Origin: Candidatus Roslinia caecavium
GTDB lineage: Bacteria; Bacillota; Clostridia; Monoglobales; Monoglobaceae
Direction: 5' to 3'
DNA: 33,680 nucleotides
Assembly (NCBI GenBank): GCA_904419955.1
Contig: CAJFTO010000029.1
Span: 1 to 33,680, forward strand
Shown: positions 24,479-33,680 of the stretch, one piece after another
Numbering within the stretch: the first letter of the stretch is position 1
Layout: each line of letters starts with the position of its first letter
Position numbers and translations under genes: made by a program
The notes under the pieces: generated by a model
The model's input: only the letters and a program-made list of their open reading frames with translations
The model's database searches: none
Told to the model about the DNA's origin: nothing

Positions 24479-26563
24479 TTAATCAATTTTTCTAAGGTTG
24501 ATCCTACCTCTGTCGTCTATATCCAAAACGACTACCTTTACGATATCGCCCTCGTTTACAACGTCGGTGACCTTGTTGACTCTATGCCTTGCAAGCTTTG
24601 AGATATGGATCATTCCATCTCTGCCCGGAGTCAGTTCGACAAAAGCCCCGAAGTCCATGACCTTTACTACCTTGCCCTCGTAAATATCGCCCGGCTCGGG
24701 GTCTTTTACGATGTTCTCGATCATCTTCTTAGCCTTCTCGCCCATCTCGACGTTGACCGCAGCGATATATACGGAACCGTCGTCTTCAATCTCGATCTTA
24801 GAATCCGTCTCAGCTACGATGCCCTGGATCACCTTACCTCCGCTGCCGATAACGTCGCGGATCTTATCCACAGGTATCTGCATGTTTATTATCTTTGGCG
24901 CATACGGCGAAATCTCCGCTCTCGGCTCGGATATCGCCTTGAGCATTACCTCGTCTAGGATATAATATCTCGCGTTCTTCGTTTGCTCGAGCGCTTGTCT
25001 TATAATAGCCGGGGTCAGACCGTCTATCTTAAGATCCATCTGTATAGCGGTTATTCCTTCCTTAGTGCCCGCTACCTTAAAGTCCATGTCGCCGAAGAAA
25101 TCCTCGAGTCCCTGGATGTCCACCATCGTCATGAAATTATCCTCGTCCTCCGGATCGGTTATAAGACCCACGGATATACCGGCCACTGGTCTCTTTATCG
25201 GAACGCCGGCGTCCATAAGCGATAGGGTAGATCCGCAGATACTGCCCTGGGAGGTGGAACCGTTTGAGCTTAGAACCTCAGATACCAGACGTATAGCGTA
25301 CGGGAATTCCTCGACGCTCGGAAGCACCGGAACCAAAGCTCTCTCAGCCAGCGCGCCGTGACCTATCTCGCGTCTGCCCGGACCTCTGGACGGTCTCGTC
25401 TCGCCCACGCTGTAGGACGGGAAGTTATAATGATGAATATATCTTCTCTTTTCTTCGTTGTCGAGTCCGTCTATCGTCTGCGCCTCGGAAAGCGGAGCGA
25501 GAGTCGTCACGGTCAGGCACTGGGTCTGGCCTCTGGTGAACATTCCGCTGCCGTGCGTTCTGGGGAGCAATCCCACCTCTGCCGCAAGCGGTCTGAGCTC
25601 CAATATTCCGCGTCCGTCTACGCGCTTTTTATCATACATGAGCCAGTTTCTGACGATCGTCTTCTGCAATTTATAGAGCGCGTCGTCGATCTCGGCCTTA
25701 TACTCCTCCTGCGGATATTTCTCTTCGAAATGAACATATACGTCCTCGTATACTACCAAAAGTCTCGCGTCCCTCACCGTTTTATCGTCGGTATCCAACG
25801 CGCGTTTTACGTCTTCCTCTGCGTATTCCCTTATATCGTTAAACAGTTCCTCGTCGACCGTGATGTGTTCGTACTCGAATTTCGGCTTGCCTATTTCGTC
25901 CTGGATATTCTGCAAAAAGCTGCACAGCTTCTTGATTTCTTCGTGGCCGAACATTATCGCGTCGAACATAACGTCCTCTTTGACCTCGTTAGCTCCGGCC
26001 TCTATCATTACCACCTTCTTGGGGCTTCCCGAAACTATGAGACTCAGATCGCTTACCTCGCGCTGCTGTTCGGTCGGGTTGATAACGAACTCGCCGTCGA
26101 CCAGACCCACGTACACCGACGCGATAGGTCCGTTGAACGGGATATCCGATACGCCTATTGCTATCGAAGAACCTATCATCGCGCAGAATTCCGGAGAGTT
26201 GTCCTGCTCTACCGAAAGGACTGTTGATACGATAGACACGTCGTTTCTAAGATCCTTCGGGAACAGAGGACGCATAGGTCTGTCTATAACGCGGGACGTC
26301 AGTATCGCGTGCTCGGACGGTTTGCCCTCGCGTCTTGTGAAGCTGCCGGGTATCTTTCCGACCGCGTACATCTTTTCCTCGTAATCTATGCTGAGAGGGA
26401 AGAAATCCACGCCTTCTCTCGGCTGATCCGACGCCGTGGCCGCGGTAAGCACCGCCGTGTCGCCGTAGCGAACCAAAACGGAGCCGTTAGCCAGTCCCGC
26501 CATTTTTCCAAACTCCAACGAAAGTTTCCTTCCGGCTACCATTGTTTCATAAACTTTTGTCAT
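24479..26563 (-). CDS. pnp: Polyribonucleotide nucleotidyltransferase (PNPase)
   Basis: A 694-residue phosphorolytic 3'-5' exoribonuclease of the mRNA decay machinery. Two RNase PH-like domains (about 1-220 and 310-540) contain GREIGHGALAERAL and the catalytic acid segment DFFGDMDFKVAGTKEGITAIQMDLK. A KH domain follows (IRDVIGSGGKVIQGIVAET, about 560-610), and then an S1 domain (GDIYEGKVVKVMDFGAFVELTPGRDGMIHIS) to the C-terminus. The protein ends right after S1, without an acidic tail. GGAGG stands directly before the ATG. rpsO is upstream with a terminator between, the conserved rpsO-pnp order. The leader contains a long imperfect stem (26585-26689). Confidence 0.97.
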   Translation of the reverse strand: MTKVYETMVAGRKLSLEFGKMAGLANGSVLVRYGDTAVLTAATASDQPREGVDFFPLSIDYEEKMYAVGKIPGSFTRREGKPSEHAILTSRVIDRPMRPLFPKDLRNDVSIVSTVLSVEQDNSPEFCAMIGSSIAIGVSDIPFNGPIASVYVGLVDGEFVINPTEQQREVSDLSLIVSGSPKKVVMIEAGANEVKEDVMFDAIMFGHEEIKKLCSFLQNIQDEIGKPKFEYEHITVDEELFNDIREYAEEDVKRALDTDDKTVRDARLLVVYEDVYVHFEEKYPQEEYKAEIDDALYKLQKTIVRNWLMYDKKRVDGRGILELRPLAAEVGLLPRTHGSGMFTRGQTQCLTVTTLAPLSEAQTIDGLDNEEKRRYIHHYNFPSYSVGETRPSRGPGRREIGHGALAERALVPVLPSVEEFPYAIRLVSEVLSSNGSTSQGSICGSTLSLMDAGVPIKRPVAGISVGLITDPEDEDNFMTMVDIQGLEDFFGDMDFKVAGTKEGITAIQMDLKIDGLTPAIIRQALEQTKNARYYILDEVMLKAISEPRAEISPYAPKIINMQIPVDKIRDVIGSGGKVIQGIVAETDSKIEIEDDGSVYIAAVNVEMGEKAKKMIENIVKDPEPGDIYEGKVVKVMDFGAFVELTPGRDGMIHISKLARHRVNKVTDVVNEGDIVKVVVLDIDDRGRINLRKID

Positions 26564-26584
26564 TTTATCCTCCTTGAAACTTAT

Positions 26585-26689
26585 GAGAGTTTTGGATTAG
26601 CGATTAAAGATATATATTCGCAAGCAACATACTATGTCGGCTGATACGATCTGCAAATATATATTTTTAACAGCTAAACTCAAAAGCTC
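26585..26689 (-). promoter_or_regulatory. Long imperfect stem in the pnp 5' leader
   Basis: Two arms of 38 bases (26585-26622 and 26652-26689) are complementary over most of their length, with a few mismatches, at least one of which would be a G-U pair in the RNA. They enclose a 29-base loop. The stem ends about ten bases before the ribosome site of pnp. In E. coli a double-stranded pnp leader is cut by RNase III and used for PNPase autoregulation; a similar role here is inference. Confidence 0.6.
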
Positions 26690-26801
26690 CCATTTTTATT
26701 TTATATATTTAATACTGAAAAATATCAGTAAAATTAACGTAAATAGCAATACTCCGCTCTCTAAAGCGCTGAAATAAATTAAAGCCGTATATAGACTTAA
26801 A

Positions 26802-26826
26802 GGCAACCCGAAAAAGCCGGGTTGCC
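26802..26826 (-). terminator. Terminator after rpsO
   Basis: Nine-base arms GGCAACCCG (26802-26810) and CGGGTTGCC (26818-26826) with a seven-base loop, ten bases after the rpsO stop, followed on the minus strand by TTTAAG. The short T-run suggests partial read-through into pnp. Confidence 0.7.
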
Positions 26827-26835
26827 CTATTTATT

Positions 26836-27099
26836 TTAGTGTCTGAGACCTAAGCGCTCGATTAAGCTACGGTATCTTTCGATATCGTTCTTTTCCAAAT
26901 ATTTCAAGAAATTACGTCTAACGCCGACCATCTTAAGCAGACCGCGTCTTGAGTGGTGGTCCTTCTTATGAGTCTTAAGATGTTCGTTCAAGTGATTGAT
27001 TCTGTAAGTAAGCAAAGCTACCTGAACCTCGGGCGAACCGGTGTCTCCCTCATGCGTAGCGTACTCCTGAATAATCTGCTGTTTAACGTCCTTGTCCAT
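26836..27099 (-). CDS. rpsO: 30S ribosomal protein S15
   Basis: An 87-residue primary binder of the central domain of 16S rRNA. The sequence is typical along its whole length: [19 protein letters not shown], the [22 protein letters not shown] helix and [19 protein letters not shown]. The length is the usual one minus the initiator Met. GGAGG lies nine bases before the ATG. A sigma-A promoter is present about 100 bases upstream, leaving a structured leader of roughly 90 bases. pnp follows. Confidence 0.98.
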   Translation of the reverse strand: MDKDVKQQIIQEYATHEGDTGSPEVQVALLTYRINHLNEHLKTHKKDHHSRRGLLKMVGVRRNFLKYLEKNDIERYRSLIERLGLRH

Positions 27100-27189
27100 T
27101 CCGCGTCACCTCCATATAAATATTACCCCCATGAAGCTCGGTATTAGGCGGTGATTCCTAAGCCCCAATACTTAAGCGACAGGTTGCCA
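27100..27189 (-). promoter_or_regulatory. Possible structured rpsO leader
   Basis: The roughly 90-base untranslated leader contains a small hairpin (TTAGG/CCTAA around an eight-base loop, about 27148-27165) and a competing GTATT/AATAC pairing. S15 represses its own mRNA through leader structures in several bacteria. I could not match this leader to a known class. Confidence 0.3.
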
Positions 27190-27195
27190 CTCGAT

Positions 27196-27224
27196 ATACT
27201 ATCATACTTGTAATTTATTGTCAA
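27196..27224 (-). promoter_or_regulatory. Sigma-A promoter of rpsO
   Basis: On the minus strand TTGACA (27224-27219) and TAGTAT (27201-27196) are separated by exactly 17 bases, a near-consensus housekeeping promoter, as expected for a ribosomal protein gene. Confidence 0.75.
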
Positions 27225-27268
27225 GAAAATTTTTAAATTATTTATATATTTTAAGCTATTCGTAAATT

Positions 27269-29353
<2,085 letters not shown>

Positions 29354-29382
29354 CTATCCTTATAAGTATTTTCATTTGTATT

Positions 29383-29411
29383 ATTATATCCCAATTCGAT
29401 TATCTATTCAA
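29383..29411 (-). promoter_or_regulatory. Sigma-A-like promoter of ligA
   Basis: On the minus strand TTGAAT (29411-29406) and TATAAT (29388-29383) are separated by 17 bases, leaving a leader of about 35 bases before the ligA ATG. Confidence 0.6.
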
Positions 29412-29478
29412 GCAAAAATTAAATTTTGATGAATTACGCGCCGCCCAAAAGTCGCTCCTGTTTAGATGAAACCTTTAT

Positions 29479-30279
29479 TTATTCCTCAGCCGCGCCCGTT
29501 TTATCCGCAAAGTTCACATACGCTTCCGGTACATCTCCGACTATGACGGTTTCGGCGATAGGAACCTCGGTTATTATATCCGCCTTATCCATATAATGCG
29601 AAAACGCGACGATAATAGGCACGGTTATTCTCAAATAGATTAGATGCCGCGTTTGGTTTATCCCGGCAGATTCAAATTTATCTTCAAAATCCAGCAATAC
29701 TGAGTCGGTCGTGACAACCTTCGCCCTTATCGGTATCCCGTACCCTGAAAACATATCGAGCGGCAGCAGCGAGCCGAGCGGCAGCTCCGCGTAGACCGAA
29801 GTCAGTTCATTCATAGATTCCTGAAGTTTTATTGTCAGATCGGATTTAAACATATTGAACTCGGCATAATTTACCGACAAGCTTTTTATTTTTCCTGATT
29901 CGTCGCCGCTCGCCGTTATTATATCAGAATACTTTAGGTTATACTTGGTTATGTATTCGGCCACTACGTCGTTGGTTCGGGTAACCACCTCGCCGTCGAG
30001 CGCAGACATGGCCAACTCGTCGAGAACAGGAAACACTTTGTCGTCCGCGTAACTAAAAAAGCATACCAAACAAACCAATGGAATTAGCGCTATTAAACCA
30101 TATTTAATCAGTCTAAGCTTTCCTACGCGTCGGGTTCGAGCCGCATTACAGCGCCGCCTCACGGCGACCGAGCGGTTTTTCGCCCTCTCTCCGCCGTATC
30201 CCCTCCGCGGCCTGAACCGATCAAACAGCCGTCTTAGCGCTATCCTCATAGAATATGGCGCGTTATTGGGGCATATCAC
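29479..30279 (-). CDS. yunB: Sporulation protein YunB
   Basis: YunB is a sporulation protein of Firmicutes with a poorly defined role. The conserved features are a single membrane helix (about residues 62-80), the segment SVNYAEFNMFKSDLTIKLQESM, then LPLGSLLPLDMFSGYGIPI and FESAGINQTRHLIYLRITV, which are diagnostic for the family. An Arg-rich cytoplasmic stretch precedes the helix. The start was set to GTG 30279, with GGAGG (30288-30292) eight bases upstream; an upstream GTG at 30294 overlaps that ribosome site. The result is 266 residues. It indicates that the host carries sporulation genes. The gene stands between ligA and the penicillin-binding protein gene. Confidence 0.88.
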   Translation of the reverse strand: MICPNNAPYSMRIALRRLFDRFRPRRGYGGERAKNRSVAVRRRCNAARTRRVGKLRLIKYGLIALIPLVCLVCFFSYADDKVFPVLDELAMSALDGEVVTRTNDVVAEYITKYNLKYSDIITASGDESGKIKSLSVNYAEFNMFKSDLTIKLQESMNELTSVYAELPLGSLLPLDMFSGYGIPIRAKVVTTDSVLLDFEDKFESAGINQTRHLIYLRITVPIIVAFSHYMDKADIITEVPIAETVIVGDVPEAYVNFADKTGAAEE

Positions 30280-30422
30280 AAAAACCACCTCCACCTTATT
30301 ATACGGGGATATACGATATATGTTACAGCCGCAGACTCGGCTTCATTAATCCGCCCGACCGCGTCTTCCTTAGTTAGCGGCGATATGGCGATCAATTAAA
30401 ATAAGTAACGCCGCACAAAAAA

Positions 30423-30450
30423 ATATCTGCGGTATATACGCCGCAGATAT
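30423..30450 (-). terminator. Strong terminator after the penicillin-binding protein gene
   Basis: Ten-base perfect arms ATATCTGCGG (30423-30432) and CCGCAGATAT (30441-30450) with an eight-base loop, followed on the minus strand by TTTTTTG. It lies 21 bases after the stop at 30472. Confidence 0.88.
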
Positions 30451-30471
30451 AAAACCATCTTTTAAACCAAA

Positions 30472-32481
30472 TTATTCATCGTCGTCCGAATCCGAATCGT
30501 CATTTGACGAGCTTGACGAATTTCTCGAGCTGACGCTCACGCTGTAATCGACGTCCAAATCGTCGGACGAGTCTACCATGGTATGCGCGCGGTTCATGAC
30601 GTTTCTCCAAATACCGATACACGGATTTGATATATGCATGGACTCCGGAATATCGTAGCCGTACCAAACAACGCCGACAAGCTCAGAAGTGTATCCCGCA
30701 AACCATAGGTCGTTATAATCCGACGTCGTCCCCGTCTTACCCGCAGTATACATCCCGTTGCTTAGCTGCGCTCCGCGTCCGGTACCGCTCGATACGACTC
30801 CGCCCAAATACCTGTTCATTATCGCTGCAGTCTCCGGACTAATAGCTTGCCATGAAGACTCGGAAGTCTTTCCGGTCAAGATCACTTCGCCGTTGCTGTC
30901 TCTTATCTCAGTAAAGGTATAAGGTCTATTATAAACGCCTTCGTTAGGGAATATGCAATACGCCGCCGTGAGCTCAAGCGGCGTCATTCCATGAGTGAGA
31001 CCGCCAAGCGCAAGCGGGGATAGACCTATATCGCTGTAGATCTGACCGTTTATTTCTTCGCTCTCGACAAGTGTGGTAAATCCCAACTTTTCAGTCAAAA
31101 AGTCGAACGACGTCTGCGTACCCAATCTGTCAAGAACCTCCACCGCCACAGTGTTGAGCGACTGCTGAATAGCGTAGTCAATTCCAACCGCGCTATTGCT
31201 GTAGGTATAGCTGTAGTTTCTCGGAACCCAGCCGTCGTATGATTTTCGTTTATCTTCTATTTTCGTAGTCGTGCTTATAGTACCGTTATCCAAGGCCGGC
31301 GCGTATACCGCTATTGGCTTGATCGTAGAACCCGGTTGACGGGTCGACTGAGCCGCGCGGTTAAGCGTAAAACTGGCTTCTTTCTCACCGATTCCGCCCG
31401 CCATCGCCATAACCCTGCCGTCCGAAGGATCCATTATAACCATCGCCGACTGCGCCTCTGAATCCGGGAAGTTGTTTACGTTCGCGTAATATTCTTCTAT
31501 CATCTCCTGCATTTCCTGGTCGTAAGCGCAATATATCTTAAGACCGCCGGAGTAGACCATCTTGGTCGCCATACTTTCGGAATAGCCGTCGTCCTGAAGT
31601 CGTTTAATAGCGTCGTTGACAACCTGATCGACATAATACGACGTTATAGTATCGTTCTTATATACGCCGGAGCCGTCAGTACTGAACTCAAGGGGATAGT
31701 TTATCGCCTCGTCATATTCTTCTTGAGTTATATAATTCAGCTTAAGCATCTGAGCCAGCACCAGTTCCTGCCTCTCCTTGTTTTTATCAGGATTGGTAAG
31801 AGGATCGTACATCGCGGGATACTGCGTGATTGCGGCGATAGACGCGCATTCCGCCAGATTTAGCTGACTGACGTCCTTATTGAAATAAAGATTCGCGGCA
31901 GTCTGAACGCCGTAACAGTTTTCGGCAAGGAATATGCAATTTAGATACAATTCGAGTATTTGATCCTTGGAAAGCTGTTTTTCCAGATTGATCGCCCGCG
32001 CCATCTCCGTGATCTTACGCGTCGGCGTCTGCTCGTCGTCGCCGGTTATATTCTTAACCAACTGCTGCGTTATCGTACTTCCGCCAAGTGTCGCCTGACC
32101 GCCGTTACCGGTTATTTTATCTACAACGTATGTTACGACCGCCCTCGCGGTACGTCTGATATCGACGCCGTGATGCGTAGCAAAACGTTCGTCCTCGATA
32201 GCGATAAACGCATTTTGTAAATTCTTAGGCGTAGCGTCGAGGTCTACCCAGATCCTGTTTTCGTCGGAATTAAGCGTGAGAAGAGTCTCTTCCTCGCCCG
32301 TCTCAGGATCGAGATATACTATACTGCTGTTGCTGTCCATCGTCAGCATGCTGACGTCAATATAATCCATATTCCCCCATAGACCCATAACCGCGGTTAT
32401 CAAAGCGACTCCCGCCAAGATCCCGCCGATCAACAGGGTTATAAAAAAAATCAGGATAAATTTTCCAATATACTTTCTCAT
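30472..32481 (-). CDS. Class A penicillin-binding protein (PBP1A-type)
   Basis: A bifunctional peptidoglycan glycosyltransferase and transpeptidase of 669 residues. After an N-terminal membrane helix (about 7-35) the GT51 domain has EDERF (96-100, catalytic Glu) and GGSTITQQLVKN. The transpeptidase domain has the nucleophile Ser385 in STIK, SLN at 441-443 and KTGT at 582-585. The C-terminal tail is a Ser/Asp-rich low-complexity stretch (about 636-669) with no PASTA or fibronectin domain. It builds and cross-links the wall at the outer face of the membrane. A possible promoter lies at 32619-32646 and a strong terminator follows, so it is probably monocistronic. Confidence 0.95.
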   Translation of the reverse strand: MRKYIGKFILIFFITLLIGGILAGVALITAVMGLWGNMDYIDVSMLTMDSNSSIVYLDPETGEEETLLTLNSDENRIWVDLDATPKNLQNAFIAIEDERFATHHGVDIRRTARAVVTYVVDKITGNGGQATLGGSTITQQLVKNITGDDEQTPTRKITEMARAINLEKQLSKDQILELYLNCIFLAENCYGVQTAANLYFNKDVSQLNLAECASIAAITQYPAMYDPLTNPDKNKERQELVLAQMLKLNYITQEEYDEAINYPLEFSTDGSGVYKNDTITSYYVDQVVNDAIKRLQDDGYSESMATKMVYSGGLKIYCAYDQEMQEMIEEYYANVNNFPDSEAQSAMVIMDPSDGRVMAMAGGIGEKEASFTLNRAAQSTRQPGSTIKPIAVYAPALDNGTISTTTKIEDKRKSYDGWVPRNYSYTYSNSAVGIDYAIQQSLNTVAVEVLDRLGTQTSFDFLTEKLGFTTLVESEEINGQIYSDIGLSPLALGGLTHGMTPLELTAAYCIFPNEGVYNRPYTFTEIRDSNGEVILTGKTSESSWQAISPETAAIMNRYLGGVVSSGTGRGAQLSNGMYTAGKTGTTSDYNDLWFAGYTSELVGVVWYGYDIPESMHISNPCIGIWRNVMNRAHTMVDSSDDLDVDYSVSVSSRNSSSSSNDDSDSDDDE

Positions 32482-32618
32482 AAAGTCATTTACCTTTCAT
32501 ACTCACCGATTGTTTTCCTTGCTGAGACGCTGTGAGCCTGCGCTCGCTTTCATATACTAACGCCTATATGCAATAACCATAAAACGCCTACAGGTATATA
32601 ATATAATATATCACATTT

Positions 32619-32646
32619 ATTATAACTCCGCAAGTATAAAGAACAA
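32619..32646 (-). promoter_or_regulatory. Possible promoter of the penicillin-binding protein gene
   Basis: On the minus strand TTGTTC (32646-32641) and TATAAT (32624-32619) are separated by 16 bases, giving a leader of about 130 bases. Other TATAAT strings nearby (32595-32610) make this uncertain. Confidence 0.35.
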
Positions 32647-32710
32647 TAAAACTGTTAATAATTGATTAAAATAGAGTTACTTTTACATATTACAAGTGGA
32701 GGTTATAGCC

Positions 32711-33127
32711 ATGATCAAAAAATTGTTCAAAAATATTTTAATAGGAGTTTCTGTTCTATGCTTCGCCGCGTGTATCGGAGTTCTAAGCTTTGCGATCACT
32801 CAAAACATAATCAATAATACTTCAACCGAAGCTATTGAAACAACAAACAATACCCCGCCTTCAAACGACGCAAATAGCGGCGCTACAGCGAATGACGGCA
32901 AAGCTGATACCAGCGGTAATCAAGCGGGCTCGTACTATCTGGCTAAGCTCGAAGACGACGGCGCCATCAACATATATTATTGCAGCGCCGGCGCCAGGGA
33001 GTACTTAAGCTCGATCAAAGTCTACGCGCCCGGCCTGCCCGCCGCCGACAAAGCGGCGCTGACCGAAGGCGTGGTTCTAAACACCAAAGAAGAGCTGCTC
33101 TCATTCAAGGAAGATTACGGCAGCTGA
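32711..33127 (+). CDS. Small exported protein with BofC-like C-terminal domain
   Basis: A 138-residue protein with an N-terminal signal or anchor segment (about 10-30), a Thr/Asn/Ser-rich linker (about 35-75) and a compact C-terminal domain: YYLAKLEDDGAINIYYC, then IKVYAPGLPAADKAALTEGVVLNTKEELLSFKEDY. The pattern of a short hydrophobic strand, LP-x-x-D, a G-x-x-L turn and the final EDY is that of the C-terminal domain of BofC, a forespore protein, and of many small Clostridia proteins of unknown role. The ATG at 32711 was chosen because GGAGG (32698-32702) is eight bases upstream; a GTG at 32696 overlaps that site. It is divergent from the penicillin-binding protein gene. Function is not established. 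Confidence 0.75.
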   Translation: MIKKLFKNILIGVSVLCFAACIGVLSFAITQNIINNTSTEAIETTNNTPPSNDANSGATANDGKADTSGNQAGSYYLAKLEDDGAINIYYCSAGAREYLSSIKVYAPGLPAADKAALTEGVVLNTKEELLSFKEDYGS

Positions 33128-33150
33128 CTTATTTACGCTTATAAAAAGTT

Positions 33151-33200
33151 AAACCTCGTCGAAACAGCCGCGCGTTATTAGCCGACTGCCGACGAGGTTT
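33151..33200 (+). terminator. Long-loop terminator between convergent genes
   Basis: Eleven-base perfect arms AAACCTCGTCG (33151-33161) and CGACGAGGTTT (33190-33200) enclose 28 bases. T-rich sequence follows on the + strand (ATTGTTAT) and on the minus strand (AACTTTTTAT), so it could serve both the BofC-like gene and leuS. Confidence 0.7.
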
Positions 33201-33313
33201 ATTGTTATGTTAAATTTACGCTGTTTTTAATCCGACCGTATTTCATCTCCGCCCATATTGCTCGGGCAATGTTTTATTTTTGCACCGCTTCGCCAAGCTT
33301 GCTATACGCGCCG

Positions 33314-33680
33314 TTAGCCTTTTACGACAATATTAATAAGCTTCTTCGGAACTGCTATGCACTTAACTATCTCCTTATCTTTTGTGAGTTCCTTGACCTT
33401 TTCGTTCTCAAGAGCCAGTTCCTTCATCTGATCCGGCGTCAAATCGGGCGAGATGTTGATCTTATCCCTGATCTTGCCGTTTATCTGCAAAACAATTTCT
33501 ATTTGGTCTACCACCAACGCCTTAGGATCGTATTTAGGCCAAGCGACAAGCCCTAAATCCTCAGTCTTCCCGATCGTCTCCCACATCTCCGACGCGATAT
33601 GCGGAACAAACGGACTCAGTAAAACAATAAGATTCTCTACAGCTTCTGTCAAGATCTCGGCGTTGTATTTATCCGCCGGC
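33314..33680 (-). CDS. leuS: Leucyl-tRNA synthetase, C-terminal part (partial at right edge)
   Basis: The 3' end of a gene that starts beyond the window; the frame stays open to the last base. LeuRS charges tRNA-Leu in the cytoplasm. The visible part includes the anticodon-binding helix bundle (LLSPFVPHIASEMWETIG, ending in the typical LVAWPKYD) and the C-terminal domain with VVDQIEIVLQINGKIRDKI and KCIAVPKKLINIVVKG, which are diagnostic of bacterial LeuRS. A TTG codon at 33652 is internal. It converges with the BofC-like gene across a shared terminator. Confidence 0.94.
   Translation of the reverse strand, partial: PADKYNAEILTEAVENLIVLLSPFVPHIASEMWETIGKTEDLGLVAWPKYDPKALVVDQIEIVLQINGKIRDKINISPDLTPDQMKELALENEKVKELTKDKEIVKCIAVPKKLINIVVKG

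Noticed and set aside
25358..26227. A 289-codon open frame antisense to pnp
   Set aside because: Shadow of a high-quality pnp gene; its composition has no protein-like pattern and it has no ribosome site.
30298..30305. CGTATAAT (minus strand), similar to a sporulation sigma-E -10 element before yunB
   Set aside because: The implied transcript start would fall on the ribosome binding site at 30288-30292, and no matching -35 is at the right distance.
33257..33280. ATTGC/GCAAT hairpin followed by T-rich sequence on the + strand
   Set aside because: The stem is only five bases, and a much stronger terminator already lies at 33151-33200.

Overview
The window looks like a chromosomal segment of an anaerobic, probably spore-forming member of the Clostridia (Firmicutes), most likely an uncultured gut or fibre-associated lineage. 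The reasons are the archaeal-type prolyl-tRNA synthetase end, the CdaA/CdaR pair, a class III ribonucleotide reductase activase, the sporulation protein YunB, strong AGGAGG ribosome sites, and surface proteins carrying S-layer-homology (SLH), cohesin and dockerin modules. No species is claimed. Core genes have mid-range base composition with many GCG, GTC and TAT codons. The stretch from about 5711 to 7368 is clearly more AT-rich and looks accessory.

Left part (1-4200, + strand): the end of proS, then cdaA-cdaR (c-di-AMP synthesis and its regulator) translationally coupled to an FAD-dependent oxidoreductase, closed by a strong hairpin terminator. A lone sugar isomerase of the fucose/arabinose isomerase fold follows on the minus strand. 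Next comes the AT-rich islet, with two small membrane-protein genes and the decayed end of an RHS/YD-repeat gene, and then nrdG.

Surface cassette (8067-13892, minus strand): three consecutive exported proteins. They are a cohesin protein with three SLH repeats (a cell-wall docking station), a dockerin protein with no catalytic domain, and a large SLH protein. The last two share a related beta-sandwich module. This is the most interesting part of the window: a compact cohesin-dockerin surface complex without a recognisable enzyme.

Middle (14074-23501, minus strand): polA, coaE, a lytic transglycosylase and an M18 aminopeptidase form a likely operon. They are preceded by an ECF-type sigma factor and its very large zinc-finger anti-sigma factor, which has a Ser/Thr-rich extracellular stalk. 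A Crp/Fnr-type regulator is divergent from a cysteine-rich ferredoxin gene. The intergenic region between them holds two adjacent 16-bp palindromes.

Right part (24479-33680): pnp and rpsO, with a long imperfect stem in the pnp leader and a good sigma-A promoter for rpsO; then ligA, yunB, a class A penicillin-binding protein, a small exported protein with a BofC-like C-terminal domain, and the end of leuS. Several start codons were moved to sites with properly spaced ribosome binding sites (nrdG, the transglycosylase, the sigma factor, yunB and the BofC-like gene). No tRNA, rRNA, CRISPR array or intact insertion sequence was seen.
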